64,000 bases of DNA. Origin: Pseudomonas sp. MM211. Its GTDB lineage: Bacteria; Pseudomonadota; Gammaproteobacteria; Pseudomonadales; Pseudomonadaceae. Position 1 is the stretch's first letter. The number at the start of each line of letters is the position of its first letter. The notes under the pieces were generated by a model that did no database searches, was not told where the DNA came from, and saw only the letters and a program-made list of their open reading frames with translations. The stretch lies in NCBI RefSeq assembly GCF_020386635.1, contig NZ_CP081942.1, positions 248,001 to 312,000 on the forward strand, given 5' to 3'. The translations under genes and the position numbers were made by a program. Below, piece by piece: positions 47,247-58,055 of the stretch.

Positions 47247-47300
47247 TCAGCTCGCTCCCAATCATGCGAAAGCGATCCCCTGCGCCCCTGATATCCCCTC

Positions 47301-48671
47301 TCAGGAGTGCTTTGTAGACGCGCGCAATAGGCTGAGCGCCATCAGCACCAGCACACCGACACCCACCAGCAACACAGCCCACAAGCCGATGCGCTTCCAG
47401 TCGACCCCAGGCTTCGCAGGGACGACCACGGCCGCCACCTCGACTTGCGGGATCCTGCCGCTGATGGCGGCCTGGCCCATGCTCTCCAGGCGCTGCGGGG
47501 TGAAGCCGGGTACCAGGATGGTGACCGGCAGGCTGCCAGCCTGGACATCCGCCCGGCCAAGAGCCAACTGATAGGGTGGATTGCCGCGCGCCAGAAACAG
47601 CAGCTCGGTCGCACGCATGGCCACGCTCAGACGCGGCTCGCCCTGCCCCAGACCGCCACCGCGGCTGTCGACGTGCAAGCGCAACTGACTGACCGGCAAT
47701 TGCGGCAGCTCGACCTGATCCTGAACTACCTCGTGACCATCGACGGGCAAACGGTAGAGCACCGAGCTCGCCAGGGGCGTCCACGGCGCAGTGCTGTCTC
47801 CACGCCCCTGCAGTAACACCGGCGCCAGGCTGTTGGCCTGTTCGACCTCGATACGCAAACGCTCGAGGGGCAAGGCCAGCGGCAATGCCCAGGTAACGCC
47901 CTGCTCACCCGCCTGCCCTTTCAGCACCGCGGACCAGATCAGCGCGGCGGGTTCGGCGCGACTGCGGGTGCCGCTGACGCTGGCAGCGCTGAGGCTCACC
48001 GCCTGCTCCGGCGCCAGCCAGAGCAGACGCAGGTAGCGCGCCCGGGTGGGCGGCAATTCCACTTCGCTCTTGTCGATACGTTCGCCATTGAAACTCAACT
48101 GGGCGATCTGCCCCTCGCCCAGTGGCCGCCAGCGATCCAGATCATCGCTGGCCTCGATGCTGAAGCGCTGGAAACCCTCGCTTTCGGCACTCCACTGCAG
48201 GTGCAGGCGCTGCAGTGGAAAGTCGGCGGTACTGGCATCCAGTAGCCAGCCTCGCAATACATCGGCAGTGGCAGAGGCCTCGGCGCCAGCGTTGAGCTCG
48301 ATGATCGAGCCGTCATCACCACGTTGCACGCGCAATGTCGGCACAGCATCGCGGCGCCCCGCCGGGCCACGCAACGGAAACAGGCGTAAATCGGCACGCT
48401 GCTGGCTCTCGGCGAAGCGTTCTGCACCGGGAATCAGGCTGTAAGCCAAGCGTTCGCCTTCACCGTTGAATACGCGCAGGTCGCGAAAGTCGGCATACCT
48501 GGCGGCGAGATGAGCCTCCATCGGCAATTGCACCCGATACCAGGGCCCCTCTCCACTCAGGGTAAGTGGCACGGTCACAGCATAATCGCCCGGACTTTCA
48601 ATGACCTCGGCTGCCACTGCAGCCAGGCTCACGCCCAGCGTGACCAGCGCAGCTGCGATACGCAGGCTCAT
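47301..48671 (-). CDS. DUF3999 envelope protein
   Basis: The 456-residue protein has a signal peptide (about 1-20), a large beta-rich periplasmic part resembling galactose-binding domains (FSIEASDDLDRWRPLGEG; ARYLRLLW), and a C-terminal membrane helix (about 425-447, IGLWAVLLVGVGVLVLMALSLL). This fits DUF3999. Its start overlaps the DUF2339 stop by four bases, so the two products are translated together and probably form one complex of unknown role. Confidence 0.85.
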   Translation of the reverse strand: MSLRIAAALVTLGVSLAAVAAEVIESPGDYAVTVPLTLSGEGPWYRVQLPMEAHLAARYADFRDLRVFNGEGERLAYSLIPGAERFAESQQRADLRLFPLRGPAGRRDAVPTLRVQRGDDGSIIELNAGAEASATADVLRGWLLDASTADFPLQRLHLQWSAESEGFQRFSIEASDDLDRWRPLGEGQIAQLSFNGERIDKSEVELPPTRARYLRLLWLAPEQAVSLSAASVSGTRSRAEPAALIWSAVLKGQAGEQGVTWALPLALPLERLRIEVEQANSLAPVLLQGRGDSTAPWTPLASSVLYRLPVDGHEVVQDQVELPQLPVSQLRLHVDSRGGGLGQGEPRLSVAMRATELLFLARGNPPYQLALGRADVQAGSLPVTILVPGFTPQRLESMGQAAISGRIPQVEVAAVVVPAKPGVDWKRIGLWAVLLVGVGVLVLMALSLLRASTKHS

Positions 48672-51600
48672 GTCGACACCTCCGTTTCACGCGGTTGGCG
48701 GGGCGGCAGCGGGGCGAAATAGCCCACCACCAACAACAGTACGCCGACGCCAATGAAGGAGATGATCCGTTCCAGGCTGCCGCTGTTGCCCAGATCGACG
48801 AAGAACAGCTTCACGACCACCACGCCGATCAGCACCGCGCCGGCCATCCATAGATCACGGCGAGCGCGCAGGTGCCCGGCGATGGTCAGGCTCAGGGCAA
48901 TCAGTGTCCAGACGATGGATAGGCCGGCCTGCACCAGACGCGAATCGATCAAGGCATCCACCTGAAACGGCACCTGCCCCCAATGGAATGCGGTGCGACA
49001 GACCATCATGGTCAACAGCGCGAACAACGAAACACCGATCACCGCCTGTGCTGCCAGTTGCATCTGCCTTGGCTCGATAGCCAGCGCGGACAATCCGTCT
49101 CGGGCCCAGCGCTGCACGGCGAAGAGCACAAACAGCATGCCCAGCTCCAGCGGGTTGATCAGCGGCACGTAAGGCAGCGGTTCGGCAGAACCGTCACTGA
49201 GCAGGTTGACCAGCCAGAACCAGACCAGCAGAAGGACGGCCACCGGTAAAGCCGCGTAACTGCGGTACTCCCGCGGATAGGCCGCCACGGGCCAGGGCAG
49301 TGTGCGACGCAGGCTCATCAGCATCAGGAAGGCACATGGCACCAGTACCCAGCCCAGCCAGCGCCAGGCGTTGTAGCGCTCGGCCAAGGCGAAGAACAGG
49401 AAGCGCAGCTCCAGCGCCAGTACGCCCAGCAGCAGCCAGCAACCGAGCACGTGACCGATACGGATCAACGCCTCCGGCGCCAGCCCCTGAACGCGGCGCA
49501 GCATCAGGAAATGCACGGCGAACAGCGCTGGCCAGGCAAGCCAGCCGAGCGCTGCCAATGGCTGATAGCCCAGGTGCCAGCTGAGCAGCACGGTGCCGAA
49601 CCCCAACGGCACCAGCGCCAGGCTGAACACCGCCAATGCCGGCCAGCGCTGACGCAGGGCGAACAGGGTGGTGGCAGCCAGGCTGACCACGGCAACCAGT
49701 AGGAATGCATGCCCCTGCAGTTCGGCCGGCACGAAGCGCGAAATTTCGCTCAGCGCCGCCAACAGCCACCAGGCCGCGCACCAGAACAACGCCACATGCG
49801 ACAGCTCCTGCAGATCCAGCGGCAGCAGATCGGAGCGGGCCACGCGCCCGGCAAGGTACAGGCGCCAGGCGCAGAGCAGGCCCGCCAACGCCAGCAGCGT
49901 CGGCGCCCAGAACGTCAGATGGGCCAGCGGTCGCAGGGTCTCAGCGACCATGGCCTGATCGAGGCCATCGCTGAAGATCAGGTAGATCACCCCACCCAGT
50001 ACCTGCACGACGAAGGCGCTGATCAGCACACTGCGCGCGCCCAGATACAACCCGGCAAGTAGCGTCGCCACCCCCGCCACGGCCCAGGCGGCAGCGGTGC
50101 CGTAGGGGCCGAAGCTCAGTGGAGCCATCAGGTAGAGGAATGCCAGGCCGCCATAAGCCAACATGGGTTGCAGGCGACGCTCGCGATCCGCCACCTGGGC
50201 TCCCGCACCACGCAGCTGCATAAAACTGAAAAGCAGTGCCGCACCGAGCATCAGTGCGCCGAGTGCCGAACCCTCGAGCAAGGTTTCATCGCCAGAGCGC
50301 ACGCCCCACAGATATGCCACTGCCGCGCCCACCTGCAGCAGCAGGGCGAACAGACGCGCGAACAGCCGTTGCTGACGCAACGCCAGCCAGTACAGGCCAG
50401 CGCCTTCGACCGCCCAGGCGGCGGACGTCCAGCGCGCATCCAGGCCCAAAGGAATGGCCAGGGTGGCGAAGATCACACCCAACGCCAAACAGGTTTCCAT
50501 CAGCAGCACAGCGCGCCCTGGCGCACGCGCAACCAGTAGCCGGGCCAGCAGCATGTACAGCATGCCCATGGCCAGAGCGCTGAATGCAGGGCCGAACGGC
50601 AGGTGCTGAACCACCGCGTATTGCAGACCGAAGCCCACCAGTGGTGTGCCGAACAGCACGCTGCCGTCGACGTAACCGGCCTGACGCGCCGACCACTTGA
50701 GCAGGGCCTCACGGGAATCGTTTTCCGGTTCACTCGGTGCTTCGAGCAGACGCCGTCGGGCGAACAACAGGCCGATGGCTACGTACATCAGGAAGAACAG
50801 CAGCAGGAAGGCCTGAGTGCTGGGCCACAGATCCGTGGTGTAGGAGCGCAGGCCCCAGGCCAGGCCGATACCGAAGGTGCCGACGAAACCGATCAGATTG
50901 AGCTCGCGCCAGGCCTTGAACCAGGCAATGGCGAAGATCCCGGCGTTGAGCAAGGCAAAATAGCTGAACAGGGCGACGTGACTGCCGCCACCACTGGAGG
51001 CCAGGATCGGTGCGGCGAAACCGCCAAGCGCCGCCGCGGCAGCCAGACCACGAGCGTCCTGCAGGATGGCCAGCACGGCCGAGCAGAGGGTCACCACCAC
51101 CAGCAGCCCCATCGCCACTTGCGGGGAAAGCAGAGGATGCAGACGCATGGCCGCGAATACCGTCAGGTACAACACGGCGATACCGCCGCCCTGCATCAGC
51201 AAGGCATAGGCAGGCCGCCGCTGACGCAGCCACCAGCCCAGCGCCAGCAGAGCGATCGCCGCCAGCGCCACACCGGCGTAGCGCAACTCGATGGCGACCA
51301 CCACACGCTCGGAGGCGTAACGCAGCAGGAAGGCCAGGCCCAGGAACAGCAGCACCAGGCCCACACGCAAGACGGTGTTGCCGCCGAGCAGCCAGGTTCG
51401 CGCCGCAGCGACGCCACGGTCGATCCAGGTCGGTGCTGGCAGCTCGATGACGCGTGCGGCAGCCGCTACGGGCGGCGCGGCAGGTAGCTCTACGGCTGGC
51501 TTGTGGCTCGGCTGTGCTGGCGGCGTGACGGCAGGCAGCACCAACTCAAGCTCCCACTCACGCTCGACAGGCGCCGCTGCGGCAGACTCCACTGGGGCCT

Positions 51601-51901
51601 GAATCGGCGGCACTTCCGCCTGTTCAGGCGCCGTATCGGTGCGCGGCTGCGCAGCCTCCTGCTCCAGGCGCACCAGACGCTCGTGCAGGTCGCCAGTACC
51701 ATGGTTGAAGCGGGCAATCAGATCCGCCAGGGATTTGCGCAGCGCCTCATTCTGAAGCCGCAACGCATGCAGCGTAAACGCCTGCCCCGCTGCCAGACCG
51801 AGCACGGCGCCCAGCGCCGCCCCCGCCATCGTCTCTCCCGTTGTCGCGCCGAGCACCAGCGCCCCAAGCACCAGCCCTATCAGCATGAAAATCCATTGCA
51901 T
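48668..51901 (-). CDS. DUF2339 polytopic membrane protein
   Basis: The 1077-residue protein has an N-terminal glycine-rich helix (about 4-40), a coiled and proline-rich cytoplasmic linker (about 45-170), and then roughly two dozen or more hydrophobic helices to the C-terminus. This is the DUF2339 architecture. AAGGAT before ATG 51901 supports the start. Coupling with DUF3999 is the recurring partner arrangement. A transport or envelope-assembly function is possible, but no motif supports a specific one. Confidence 0.87.
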   Translation of the reverse strand: MQWIFMLIGLVLGALVLGATTGETMAGAALGAVLGLAAGQAFTLHALRLQNEALRKSLADLIARFNHGTGDLHERLVRLEQEAAQPRTDTAPEQAEVPPIQAPVESAAAAPVEREWELELVLPAVTPPAQPSHKPAVELPAAPPVAAAARVIELPAPTWIDRGVAAARTWLLGGNTVLRVGLVLLFLGLAFLLRYASERVVVAIELRYAGVALAAIALLALGWWLRQRRPAYALLMQGGGIAVLYLTVFAAMRLHPLLSPQVAMGLLVVVTLCSAVLAILQDARGLAAAAALGGFAAPILASSGGGSHVALFSYFALLNAGIFAIAWFKAWRELNLIGFVGTFGIGLAWGLRSYTTDLWPSTQAFLLLFFLMYVAIGLLFARRRLLEAPSEPENDSREALLKWSARQAGYVDGSVLFGTPLVGFGLQYAVVQHLPFGPAFSALAMGMLYMLLARLLVARAPGRAVLLMETCLALGVIFATLAIPLGLDARWTSAAWAVEGAGLYWLALRQQRLFARLFALLLQVGAAVAYLWGVRSGDETLLEGSALGALMLGAALLFSFMQLRGAGAQVADRERRLQPMLAYGGLAFLYLMAPLSFGPYGTAAAWAVAGVATLLAGLYLGARSVLISAFVVQVLGGVIYLIFSDGLDQAMVAETLRPLAHLTFWAPTLLALAGLLCAWRLYLAGRVARSDLLPLDLQELSHVALFWCAAWWLLAALSEISRFVPAELQGHAFLLVAVVSLAATTLFALRQRWPALAVFSLALVPLGFGTVLLSWHLGYQPLAALGWLAWPALFAVHFLMLRRVQGLAPEALIRIGHVLGCWLLLGVLALELRFLFFALAERYNAWRWLGWVLVPCAFLMLMSLRRTLPWPVAAYPREYRSYAALPVAVLLLVWFWLVNLLSDGSAEPLPYVPLINPLELGMLFVLFAVQRWARDGLSALAIEPRQMQLAAQAVIGVSLFALLTMMVCRTAFHWGQVPFQVDALIDSRLVQAGLSIVWTLIALSLTIAGHLRARRDLWMAGAVLIGVVVVKLFFVDLGNSGSLERIISFIGVGVLLLVVGYFAPLPPRQPRETEVST

Positions 51902-52110
51902 GCACTCAAATCCTTGATGAGAAACGATCCATGCCGACCCACGGGCTGACCGAGGCTGCAGTATATGAGCTCCAGACGGATTGGTACTGGAGCCGCTCAC
52001 AATTGCAATCAACGGTTGGCGTCTTGGCCCAAACGACGAAATGGCTGGCCGTCACTTCTGATCTCCCGCCGCAGGCGGAAGACCGTGTTTCGGCCCGAAT
52101 GGCAGACAAA

Positions 52111-52147
52111 GAAAAGCCCCCGCAGGCTCGCGCCGGCGGGGGCTTTC
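52111..52147 (-). terminator. Terminator of typA
   Basis: GAAAAGCCCCCGC and GCGGGGGCTTTC form a strong stem between the typA stop (52166) and the DUF2339 start. On the minus strand the stem is followed by TTTTCTTTG, so termination of typA is expected. Confidence 0.85.
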
Positions 52148-52165
52148 TAGTCAGCTAGAACTGGA

Positions 52166-53986
52166 TCAGTTCTTGGCTTTCTTGGCAGCGCGGGTACGCT
52201 CGCCTTCGTCGAGGATCTTCTTGCGAAGACGGATCGACTTAGGGGTCACTTCGCACAGCTCGTCGTCCTGGATGAATTCCAGAGCCTGTTCCAGGGTGAA
52301 GCGAACCGGCGGAACCAGGGCGATGGTTTCGTCTTTACCCGAAGCACGCATGTTGTCGAGCTTCTTGCCTTTGGTTGGGTTGACGCCCAGGTCGTTGTCG
52401 CGGCTGTTCAGGCCGACGATCTGACCGTTGTAGATTTCCTGGCCGTGCTCGACGAACAGCTTGCCGCGCGCCTGCAGGGTTTCCAGGGAGTAGGTCAGTG
52501 CCTTGCCGGTATCGATCGACACCAGTACGCCGTTCTGACGGCCAGACATGTGGCCCGACTTCATCACGTCGTAACGGTCGAAGATCGAGGTCAGGATGCC
52601 AGCACCGTTGGTCAGGGTCAGGAACTGGTTACGGAAACCGATCAGACCACGCGCCGGGATGTTGTATTCCAGGCGTACACGGCCCTTGCCATCCGGCACC
52701 ATGTTGCTTAGGTCACCCTTACGCAGGCCCATCTCTTCCATGACCTTGCCCTGAGCTTCTTCAGGGATGTCGATGGTGACGTTCTCGAACGGCTCCTGCT
52801 TGACGCCGCCCACTTCGCGAATGATCACTTCCGGACGACCAACGCCCATTTCGAAACCTTCGCGACGCATGTTTTCGATCAGTACCGACAGGTGCAGCTC
52901 ACCACGGCCAGAGACCTTGAACTTGTCAGCCGAGTCGCCTTCTTCAACGCGCAGAGCAACGTTGTACAGCAGCTCCTTGTCCAGACGCTCCTTGATGTTA
53001 CGGCTGGTGACGAACTTGCCTTCTTTACCGCAGAACGGCGAATCGTTGACCTGGAAGGTCATGGAAACGGTCGGCTCGTCGACGGTCAGCGGCTTCATCG
53101 CTTCGACATTGTTGATGTCGCACAGGGTGTCGGAGATGAACAGCTGATCCATACCGCTGATGCACACGATGTCACCGGCAGAGGCTTCTTCGACGTCAAC
53201 GCGGTGCAGGCCGTGGTGACCCATCAGCTTGAGGATACGACCATTGCGGCGTTTGCCGTCGGCGTCGATGGCGACTACCGGAGTGTTCGGCTTGACGCGG
53301 CCACGGGCGATACGGCCTACACCGATGATGCCGAGGAAGCTGTTGTAGTCCAGTGCCGAGATTTGCATCTGGAACGGGCCGTCACGGTCAACTTTTGGCG
53401 CAGGTACGTTGTCGACGATCGACTGGTACAGCGGGGCCATGTCTTCAGCCATCTCGGTGTGGTCGAGACCGGCGATGCCGTTCAGGGCCGAGGCGTAGAC
53501 GACTTTGAAGTCCAGCTGTTCTTCGGTGGCACCGAGGTTGTCGAACAGGTCGAAGATCTGATCCAGAACCCAGTCTGGACGCGCGCCTGGGCGGTCGACC
53601 TTGTTGATGACCACGATCGGACGCAGGCCAGCTTCGAAAGCCTTCTTGGTCACGAAGCGGGTTTGCGGCATCGGGCCGTCTTGAGCATCGACCAGCAGCA
53701 GTACGGAGTCGACCATCGACATCACGCGTTCTACTTCACCGCCGAAGTCGGCGTGGCCGGGGGTGTCGACGATGTTGATGTGGTAGCCGTTCCAGTTGAT
53801 CGCGGTGTTCTTCGCGAGAATGGTAATGCCACGCTCTTTTTCCTGGTCGTTGCTGTCCATCACGCGCTCGTCGTTGAGCTCGTTGCGCTCCAGGGTGCCG
53901 GACTGACGCAGGAGCTTGTCGACCAGGGTGGTTTTGCCATGGTCAACGTGGGCAATGATGGCGATGTTGCGTAGATTCTCGATCAC
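52166..53986 (-). CDS. typA: Ribosome-associated GTPase TypA/BipA
   Basis: The 606-residue translational GTPase has G1 AHVDHGKTT (12-20), G2 around [14 protein letters not shown]3 DTPGHADF, G4 NKVDRPGA and G5 SALNG. The EF-G-like domains II, III and V follow, with the BipA-specific C-terminal domain ending [21 protein letters not shown]. It acts in 50S assembly and stress adaptation. It is followed by its own terminator and lies in the order typA-thiI-glnA known from Pseudomonas. Confidence 0.97.
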   Translation of the reverse strand: MIENLRNIAIIAHVDHGKTTLVDKLLRQSGTLERNELNDERVMDSNDQEKERGITILAKNTAINWNGYHINIVDTPGHADFGGEVERVMSMVDSVLLLVDAQDGPMPQTRFVTKKAFEAGLRPIVVINKVDRPGARPDWVLDQIFDLFDNLGATEEQLDFKVVYASALNGIAGLDHTEMAEDMAPLYQSIVDNVPAPKVDRDGPFQMQISALDYNSFLGIIGVGRIARGRVKPNTPVVAIDADGKRRNGRILKLMGHHGLHRVDVEEASAGDIVCISGMDQLFISDTLCDINNVEAMKPLTVDEPTVSMTFQVNDSPFCGKEGKFVTSRNIKERLDKELLYNVALRVEEGDSADKFKVSGRGELHLSVLIENMRREGFEMGVGRPEVIIREVGGVKQEPFENVTIDIPEEAQGKVMEEMGLRKGDLSNMVPDGKGRVRLEYNIPARGLIGFRNQFLTLTNGAGILTSIFDRYDVMKSGHMSGRQNGVLVSIDTGKALTYSLETLQARGKLFVEHGQEIYNGQIVGLNSRDNDLGVNPTKGKKLDNMRASGKDETIALVPPVRFTLEQALEFIQDDELCEVTPKSIRLRKKILDEGERTRAAKKAKN

Positions 53987-54159
53987 AGTAGTGGTCTCGT
54001 AGGTTGGGTCGGGCTACCCAGCAGTTGCATTCAGCGGCCCAACGCGAAAAATCGGGATTAAGGATAAAGGCAGAACGTTAACAATGTGTGGCGACAATGC
54101 CGCCGCGAATCGGGTCGGGAGGTCGGTGGCGGATACTGCCGCCATTCAGCCCAGGCGTT

Positions 54160-55614
54160 TTATGCCGGACGATAAACGCGCACATTGGCATGTCCCTCGC
54201 TCAGCAGGTGATGAGCATGCAAGCGGCTCATCACGCCCTTGTCGCAGTAAAGGAGGTACTGGCGGCTCGCATCCAGCTCCTTGAAACGGTTGTTCAGTGC
54301 ATAGAACGGCATGGCCTGCACGTCGACGCCAGGCAGTTGCAGCGGCTCATCCTCGACCAGATCGGGATGACGAATATCGATGACCACATGGCTGGGCAGT
54401 GCCTCGGCCAGCTCCTCGACCTGAATATCCTGGCCCAGCTCTTCGATCACCCGATCTATCGGCAGCAGGCGTGCCCGCTCCAGCGCGCGCTCAAGCACCG
54501 CCATGTCGAACTGTTGCTCTTCATGGACGACGCGATGCGGCTTTGCCTTGGTGGTCGGGTTCACCGAGATCACGCCGCAGTACTCAGGCATGTGCCGGGC
54601 GAACTCGGCAGTACCGATGGCCTCGGCGGTGTCGATGATGTCCTGCTTGTGGCTGGCGATCAGGGGACGCAGCACCAGCTTGTCAGTAACCGAATCGATC
54701 ACCGAGAGGTTTGGCAGGGTCTGGCTGGATACCTGGCTGATCGCTTCACCGGTGACCAGCGCATCGATCTGCAGGCGGTCGGCCAGTCGGCTGGCGACGC
54801 GCAGCATCATACGCTTGAGGGTCACACCCATGTAGCTGTTGTCGACCTTGCCGAGAATCTCGCCGAGCACTTCCTCGAACGGCACGCTGATAAACAGCAC
54901 GCGCTGCGAGCGACCGTACTTCTGCCACAGATAATGGGCGACTTCCATCACACCCAGTTCGTGGGCACGACCACCGAGATTGAAGAAACAGAAATGGGTC
55001 ATCAGGCCGCGACGCATGATCTGGTAGGCGGCGACGGTGGAGTCGAAACCACCGGACATCAGCACCAGAGTCTGCTCCAGCGAGCCCAGCGGATAACCGC
55101 CCATGCCCGGATGCTGATGATGAATGACGAACAGGCGCTGATCGCGGATCTCGATGCGCACCTCGACCTCGGGCTTCTTCAGATCGATACCCGCAGCGCC
55201 GCATTGCTGGCGCAACTGGCTGCCGACATGACGCTCGACATCGATAGAGGAGAAAGAATGCCGGCCACCGCGCTTGCAGCGCACCGAAAAGATCTTGCCC
55301 GGCAACAGGTCACCGTAATGAAGCTTGCACTTTTCGACGATATCGTCGAAGTCGCCCAGCGGGTATTCGTCGATCTGCAGAAAATGCACGATGCCCGGCA
55401 CGCAGCTCAGGCGCTCCACGAGCTCGTGCAGAAGCTTGGCCTCGGTGACCTCGGTCTTCACTTCCAGATTGTCCCAGACACCGGTCACCTGCAGTTGCGG
55501 ATCGAGATCACGCGTGACTGCACGGATGTTCTTGGCCAACTGCCGGATGAAGTTCTTACGAACCGGCGGGCTCTTGATGGTGATTTCCGGAAAGACTTTG
55601 ACGATCAATTTCAT
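54160..55614 (-). CDS. thiI: tRNA 4-thiouridine synthase / thiazole sulfur carrier ThiI
   Basis: The 484-residue protein has an N-terminal ferredoxin-like region and a THUMP domain (about 60-165), a PP-loop ATPase with SGGFDS at 187-192, and a C-terminal rhodanese domain (about 400-484) whose active cysteine is C457 in YCDKGVMS. It makes s4U8 in tRNA and, through the rhodanese domain, can feed sulfur to thiamine thiazole. It is divergent from glnA across 330 bases that hold the nitrogen-control sites. Confidence 0.97.
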   Translation of the reverse strand: MKLIVKVFPEITIKSPPVRKNFIRQLAKNIRAVTRDLDPQLQVTGVWDNLEVKTEVTEAKLLHELVERLSCVPGIVHFLQIDEYPLGDFDDIVEKCKLHYGDLLPGKIFSVRCKRGGRHSFSSIDVERHVGSQLRQQCGAAGIDLKKPEVEVRIEIRDQRLFVIHHQHPGMGGYPLGSLEQTLVLMSGGFDSTVAAYQIMRRGLMTHFCFFNLGGRAHELGVMEVAHYLWQKYGRSQRVLFISVPFEEVLGEILGKVDNSYMGVTLKRMMLRVASRLADRLQIDALVTGEAISQVSSQTLPNLSVIDSVTDKLVLRPLIASHKQDIIDTAEAIGTAEFARHMPEYCGVISVNPTTKAKPHRVVHEEQQFDMAVLERALERARLLPIDRVIEELGQDIQVEELAEALPSHVVIDIRHPDLVEDEPLQLPGVDVQAMPFYALNNRFKELDASRQYLLYCDKGVMSRLHAHHLLSEGHANVRVYRPA

Positions 55615-55713
55615 GGGAGCAAATGTCGGGCACCAGTGCCTGAAAAACAGGGGCGCGGATTATAGCGGAAATTGCTCAAGCTTTGATCAAAAATCCTAAA
55701 ACATTCCTGGCTC

Positions 55714-55759
55714 GCACCAAAGAAGTGCGCCATCTTATTTTATCGCACCAATAAGGAGC
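55714..55759 (+). promoter_or_regulatory. Two NtrC-binding-site candidates upstream of glnA
   Basis: GCACCAAAGAAGTGC (55714-55728) and GCACCAATAAGGAGC (55745-55759) each match GCACC-N5-GGTGC with one mismatch and are 31 bases apart, about three helical turns. They lie 75-120 bases upstream of the sigma-54 promoter, the normal enhancer position for phosphorylated NtrC. Confidence 0.75.
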
Positions 55760-55833
55760 CTTCTCACACTCCGTCGATGCAAGGATACCCGCGCCAGCGC
55801 TGGTTTTCAGGGCATAAGCCCATCACGGGGCAC

Positions 55834-55849
55834 TGGCATGCAAATTGCT
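55834..55849 (+). promoter_or_regulatory. Sigma-54 promoter of glnA
   Basis: TGGCATGCAAATTGCT agrees with TGGCAYG-N4-TTGCW at every defined position, with the GG and GC doublets ten bases apart. Transcription should begin near 55860, leaving a leader of about 85 bases before ATG 55945. Confidence 0.88.
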
Positions 55850-55944
55850 CCCTTGTGAGGCAGGGTGTCCTGGCAGACCATCTTGCCCGGCGTCACGAAC
55901 TCAAAGAAGGGTTAATAGAAGACCCTATCCACCTGGAGGACAAC

Positions 55945-57351
55945 ATGTCTAAGGCTGTTCAACTAATCAAAGAACACGACGTGAAGTGGGTTGACCTGCG
56001 CTTCACCGACACCAAGGGCAAGCAGCACCACGTGACCATGCCGGCCCGTGATGCCCTGGACGACGAATTCTTCGAAGTCGGCAAGATGTTCGACGGTTCC
56101 TCCATTCATGGCTGGAAAGGCATCGAAGCCTCCGACATGATCCTGCTGCCAGACGACAGCACTGCCGTTCTCGATCCGTTCACCGAAGAGCCGACCCTTA
56201 TCCTGGTCTGCGACATCATCGAGCCGAGCACCATGCAAGGCTACGATCGTGACCCGCGCTCCATCGCTCGTCGCGCCGAGGAATACCTGAAGACCACCGG
56301 TATCGGTGACACCGTATTCGTTGGCCCGGAGCCAGAGTTCTTCATCTTCGACGAAGTGAAGTTCAAGTCCGACATCTCTGGGTCCATGTTCAAGATCTAC
56401 TCCGAACAAGGCTCCTGGAACACCGACGCCGACATCGAAGGCGGCAACAAGGGCCACCGCCCAGCCGTTAAAGGTGGTTACTTCCCAGTTCCGCCGTGCG
56501 ACCACGACCACGAAATCCGTACTGCCATGTGTAATGCCATGGAAGAAATGGGCCTGGTCATCGAAGTTCACCACCACGAAGTGGCGACTGCCGGTCAGAA
56601 CGAAATCGGCGTGAAGTTCAACACCCTGGTAGCCAAGGCTGACGAAACTCAGACCCTGAAGTACTGCGTGCACAACGTGGCCGATGCCTACGGCAAAACC
56701 GCTACCTTCATGCCGAAGCCGCTGTATGGCGACAACGGCTCGGGCATGCACGTACACATCTCGGTTTCCAAAGACGGCAAGAACACCTTCGCGGGTGAAG
56801 GCTATGCCGGTCTGTCCGAAACCGCTCTGTACTTCATCGGCGGCATCATCAAACACGGTAAGGCCCTGAACGGCTTCACCAACCCGTCGACCAACTCCTA
56901 CAAGCGTCTGGTTCCAGGCTTCGAAGCGCCGGTCATGCTGGCCTACTCGGCTCGTAACCGTTCCGCCTCGATCCGTATCCCGTACGTTTCCAGCCCGAAA
57001 GCCCGCCGCATCGAAGCTCGCTTCCCGGATCCGGCTGCCAACCCCTACCTGGCCTTCGCAGCTCTGCTGATGGCCGGCCTGGACGGCATCCAGAACAAGA
57101 TCCACCCTGGCGACGCTGCGGACAAGAACCTGTACGACCTGCCGCCGGAAGAAGGCAAGCTGATCCCGCAGGTTTGCGGCAGCCTGAAAGAAGCCCTGGA
57201 AGAGCTGGACAAGGGCCGTGCGTTCCTGACCAAGGGCGGCGTGTTCTCCGACGACTTCATCGATGCCTACATCGAGCTGAAATCGGAAGAAGAAATCAAA
57301 GTGCGCACCTTCGTGCACCCGCTGGAATACGACCTGTACTACAGCGTCTAA
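55945..57351 (+). CDS. glnA: Glutamine synthetase type I
   Basis: The 468-residue enzyme makes glutamine from glutamate, ammonia and ATP as a dodecamer. It has [18 protein letters not shown], the metal-binding [12 protein letters not shown], the substrate segment [17 protein letters not shown], and the GlnE adenylylation tyrosine Y397 in [10 protein letters not shown], so covalent control is retained. GGAGG before ATG 55945 sets the start; a 56-codon upstream extension is rejected because the promoter lies inside it. Codon use is more biased than neighbours, as expected for high expression. Confidence 0.98.
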   Translation: MSKAVQLIKEHDVKWVDLRFTDTKGKQHHVTMPARDALDDEFFEVGKMFDGSSIHGWKGIEASDMILLPDDSTAVLDPFTEEPTLILVCDIIEPSTMQGYDRDPRSIARRAEEYLKTTGIGDTVFVGPEPEFFIFDEVKFKSDISGSMFKIYSEQGSWNTDADIEGGNKGHRPAVKGGYFPVPPCDHDHEIRTAMCNAMEEMGLVIEVHHHEVATAGQNEIGVKFNTLVAKADETQTLKYCVHNVADAYGKTATFMPKPLYGDNGSGMHVHISVSKDGKNTFAGEGYAGLSETALYFIGGIIKHGKALNGFTNPSTNSYKRLVPGFEAPVMLAYSARNRSASIRIPYVSSPKARRIEARFPDPAANPYLAFAALLMAGLDGIQNKIHPGDAADKNLYDLPPEEGKLIPQVCGSLKEALEELDKGRAFLTKGGVFSDDFIDAYIELKSEEEIKVRTFVHPLEYDLYYSV

Positions 57352-57381
57352 GCCAGCCTCGCTGCGCCTAGCAGCGTGACG

Positions 57382-57416
57382 AAAAACCTCTCCGGTTTTG
57401 CCGGGGAGGTTTTTTT
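57382..57416 (+). terminator. Rho-independent terminator of glnA
   Basis: AAAACCTCTCCGG and CCGGGGAGGTTTT form a stem with a five-base loop (one G-U pair), followed by a T-run, 30 bases after the glnA stop. This makes ntrBC transcription largely independent of glnA. Confidence 0.9.
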
Positions 57417-57522
57417 ATGCCCTCCATTTCATGGGCAAGTGCAAATCCTCGAAGCAGCATGCTTGCCAGCACGTCGCCGCAGTGCAAGGCTACTCACATC
57501 ATCCAGATCGGAGACCGGCCCA

Positions 57523-58050
57523 ATGCGCCGTACGCTCGCTTGCCTGTTGCTGATACTGGCCCTGCCGGTCAGCGCACAGATCTACAAGTACACCGATGCC
57601 AACGGCAACACGGTGTTCACCAATCAGCCTCCCGAGGGCACCAAGGCCGAGAGTATCGAGCTGAAGCCGATCAATACCACGGGGCCGACAGCGGCGCCTG
57701 CGCAGCCCACCACGCCCAGACTGAGCGAGATGCCGCAAAACCCTTATCAGATGCTGGCGTTACGCGACCTGCCCAACGATGAAGCGATGCGCGCCAACAA
57801 CGGCACCTTCTCGGTCGGCGTTACCATCGAGCCACGCCTGGGCCCAGGCCATAGCCTGCAGCTGATACTGGATGGGAAACCCTACGGCCCGCGTAGCAAC
57901 GTGCCACGCCTGCAACTGAACGAAATTGATCGCGGCGAACACAGCCTGGCCGTTGCCGTCATGCAGGGCGAGCAGATCGTCCAGCAGAGCGAAACACGCA
58001 CCTTCACGGTGCAACGCGTCAGCACCAACAGCCCGGCCCGAGGTAAGTGA
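57523..58050 (+). CDS. Secreted DUF4124 protein, paralogue 1
   Basis: The 175-residue protein has a signal peptide (MRRTLACLLLILALPVSA) and an N-terminal DUF4124 module with the hallmark IYKYTDANGNTVFTNQPPEG. A proline-rich linker and a C-terminal beta-sandwich-like half (SVGVTIEPRLGPGHSLQLILDG) follow. The role is unknown; it is likely periplasmic. GGAG before ATG 57523 sets the start. It is followed by a paralogue five bases downstream. Confidence 0.83.
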   Translation: MRRTLACLLLILALPVSAQIYKYTDANGNTVFTNQPPEGTKAESIELKPINTTGPTAAPAQPTTPRLSEMPQNPYQMLALRDLPNDEAMRANNGTFSVGVTIEPRLGPGHSLQLILDGKPYGPRSNVPRLQLNEIDRGEHSLAVAVMQGEQIVQQSETRTFTVQRVSTNSPARGK

Positions 58051-58055
58051 TCAAC

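Noticed and set aside
54088..55665. Open frame of 525 codons opposite thiI, and similar ones opposite typA (52892-53974), glnA (55963-57318) and speA (3022-4494)
   Set aside because: All lie over well-identified conserved genes and show antisense composition; none has a domain or credible ribosome site.
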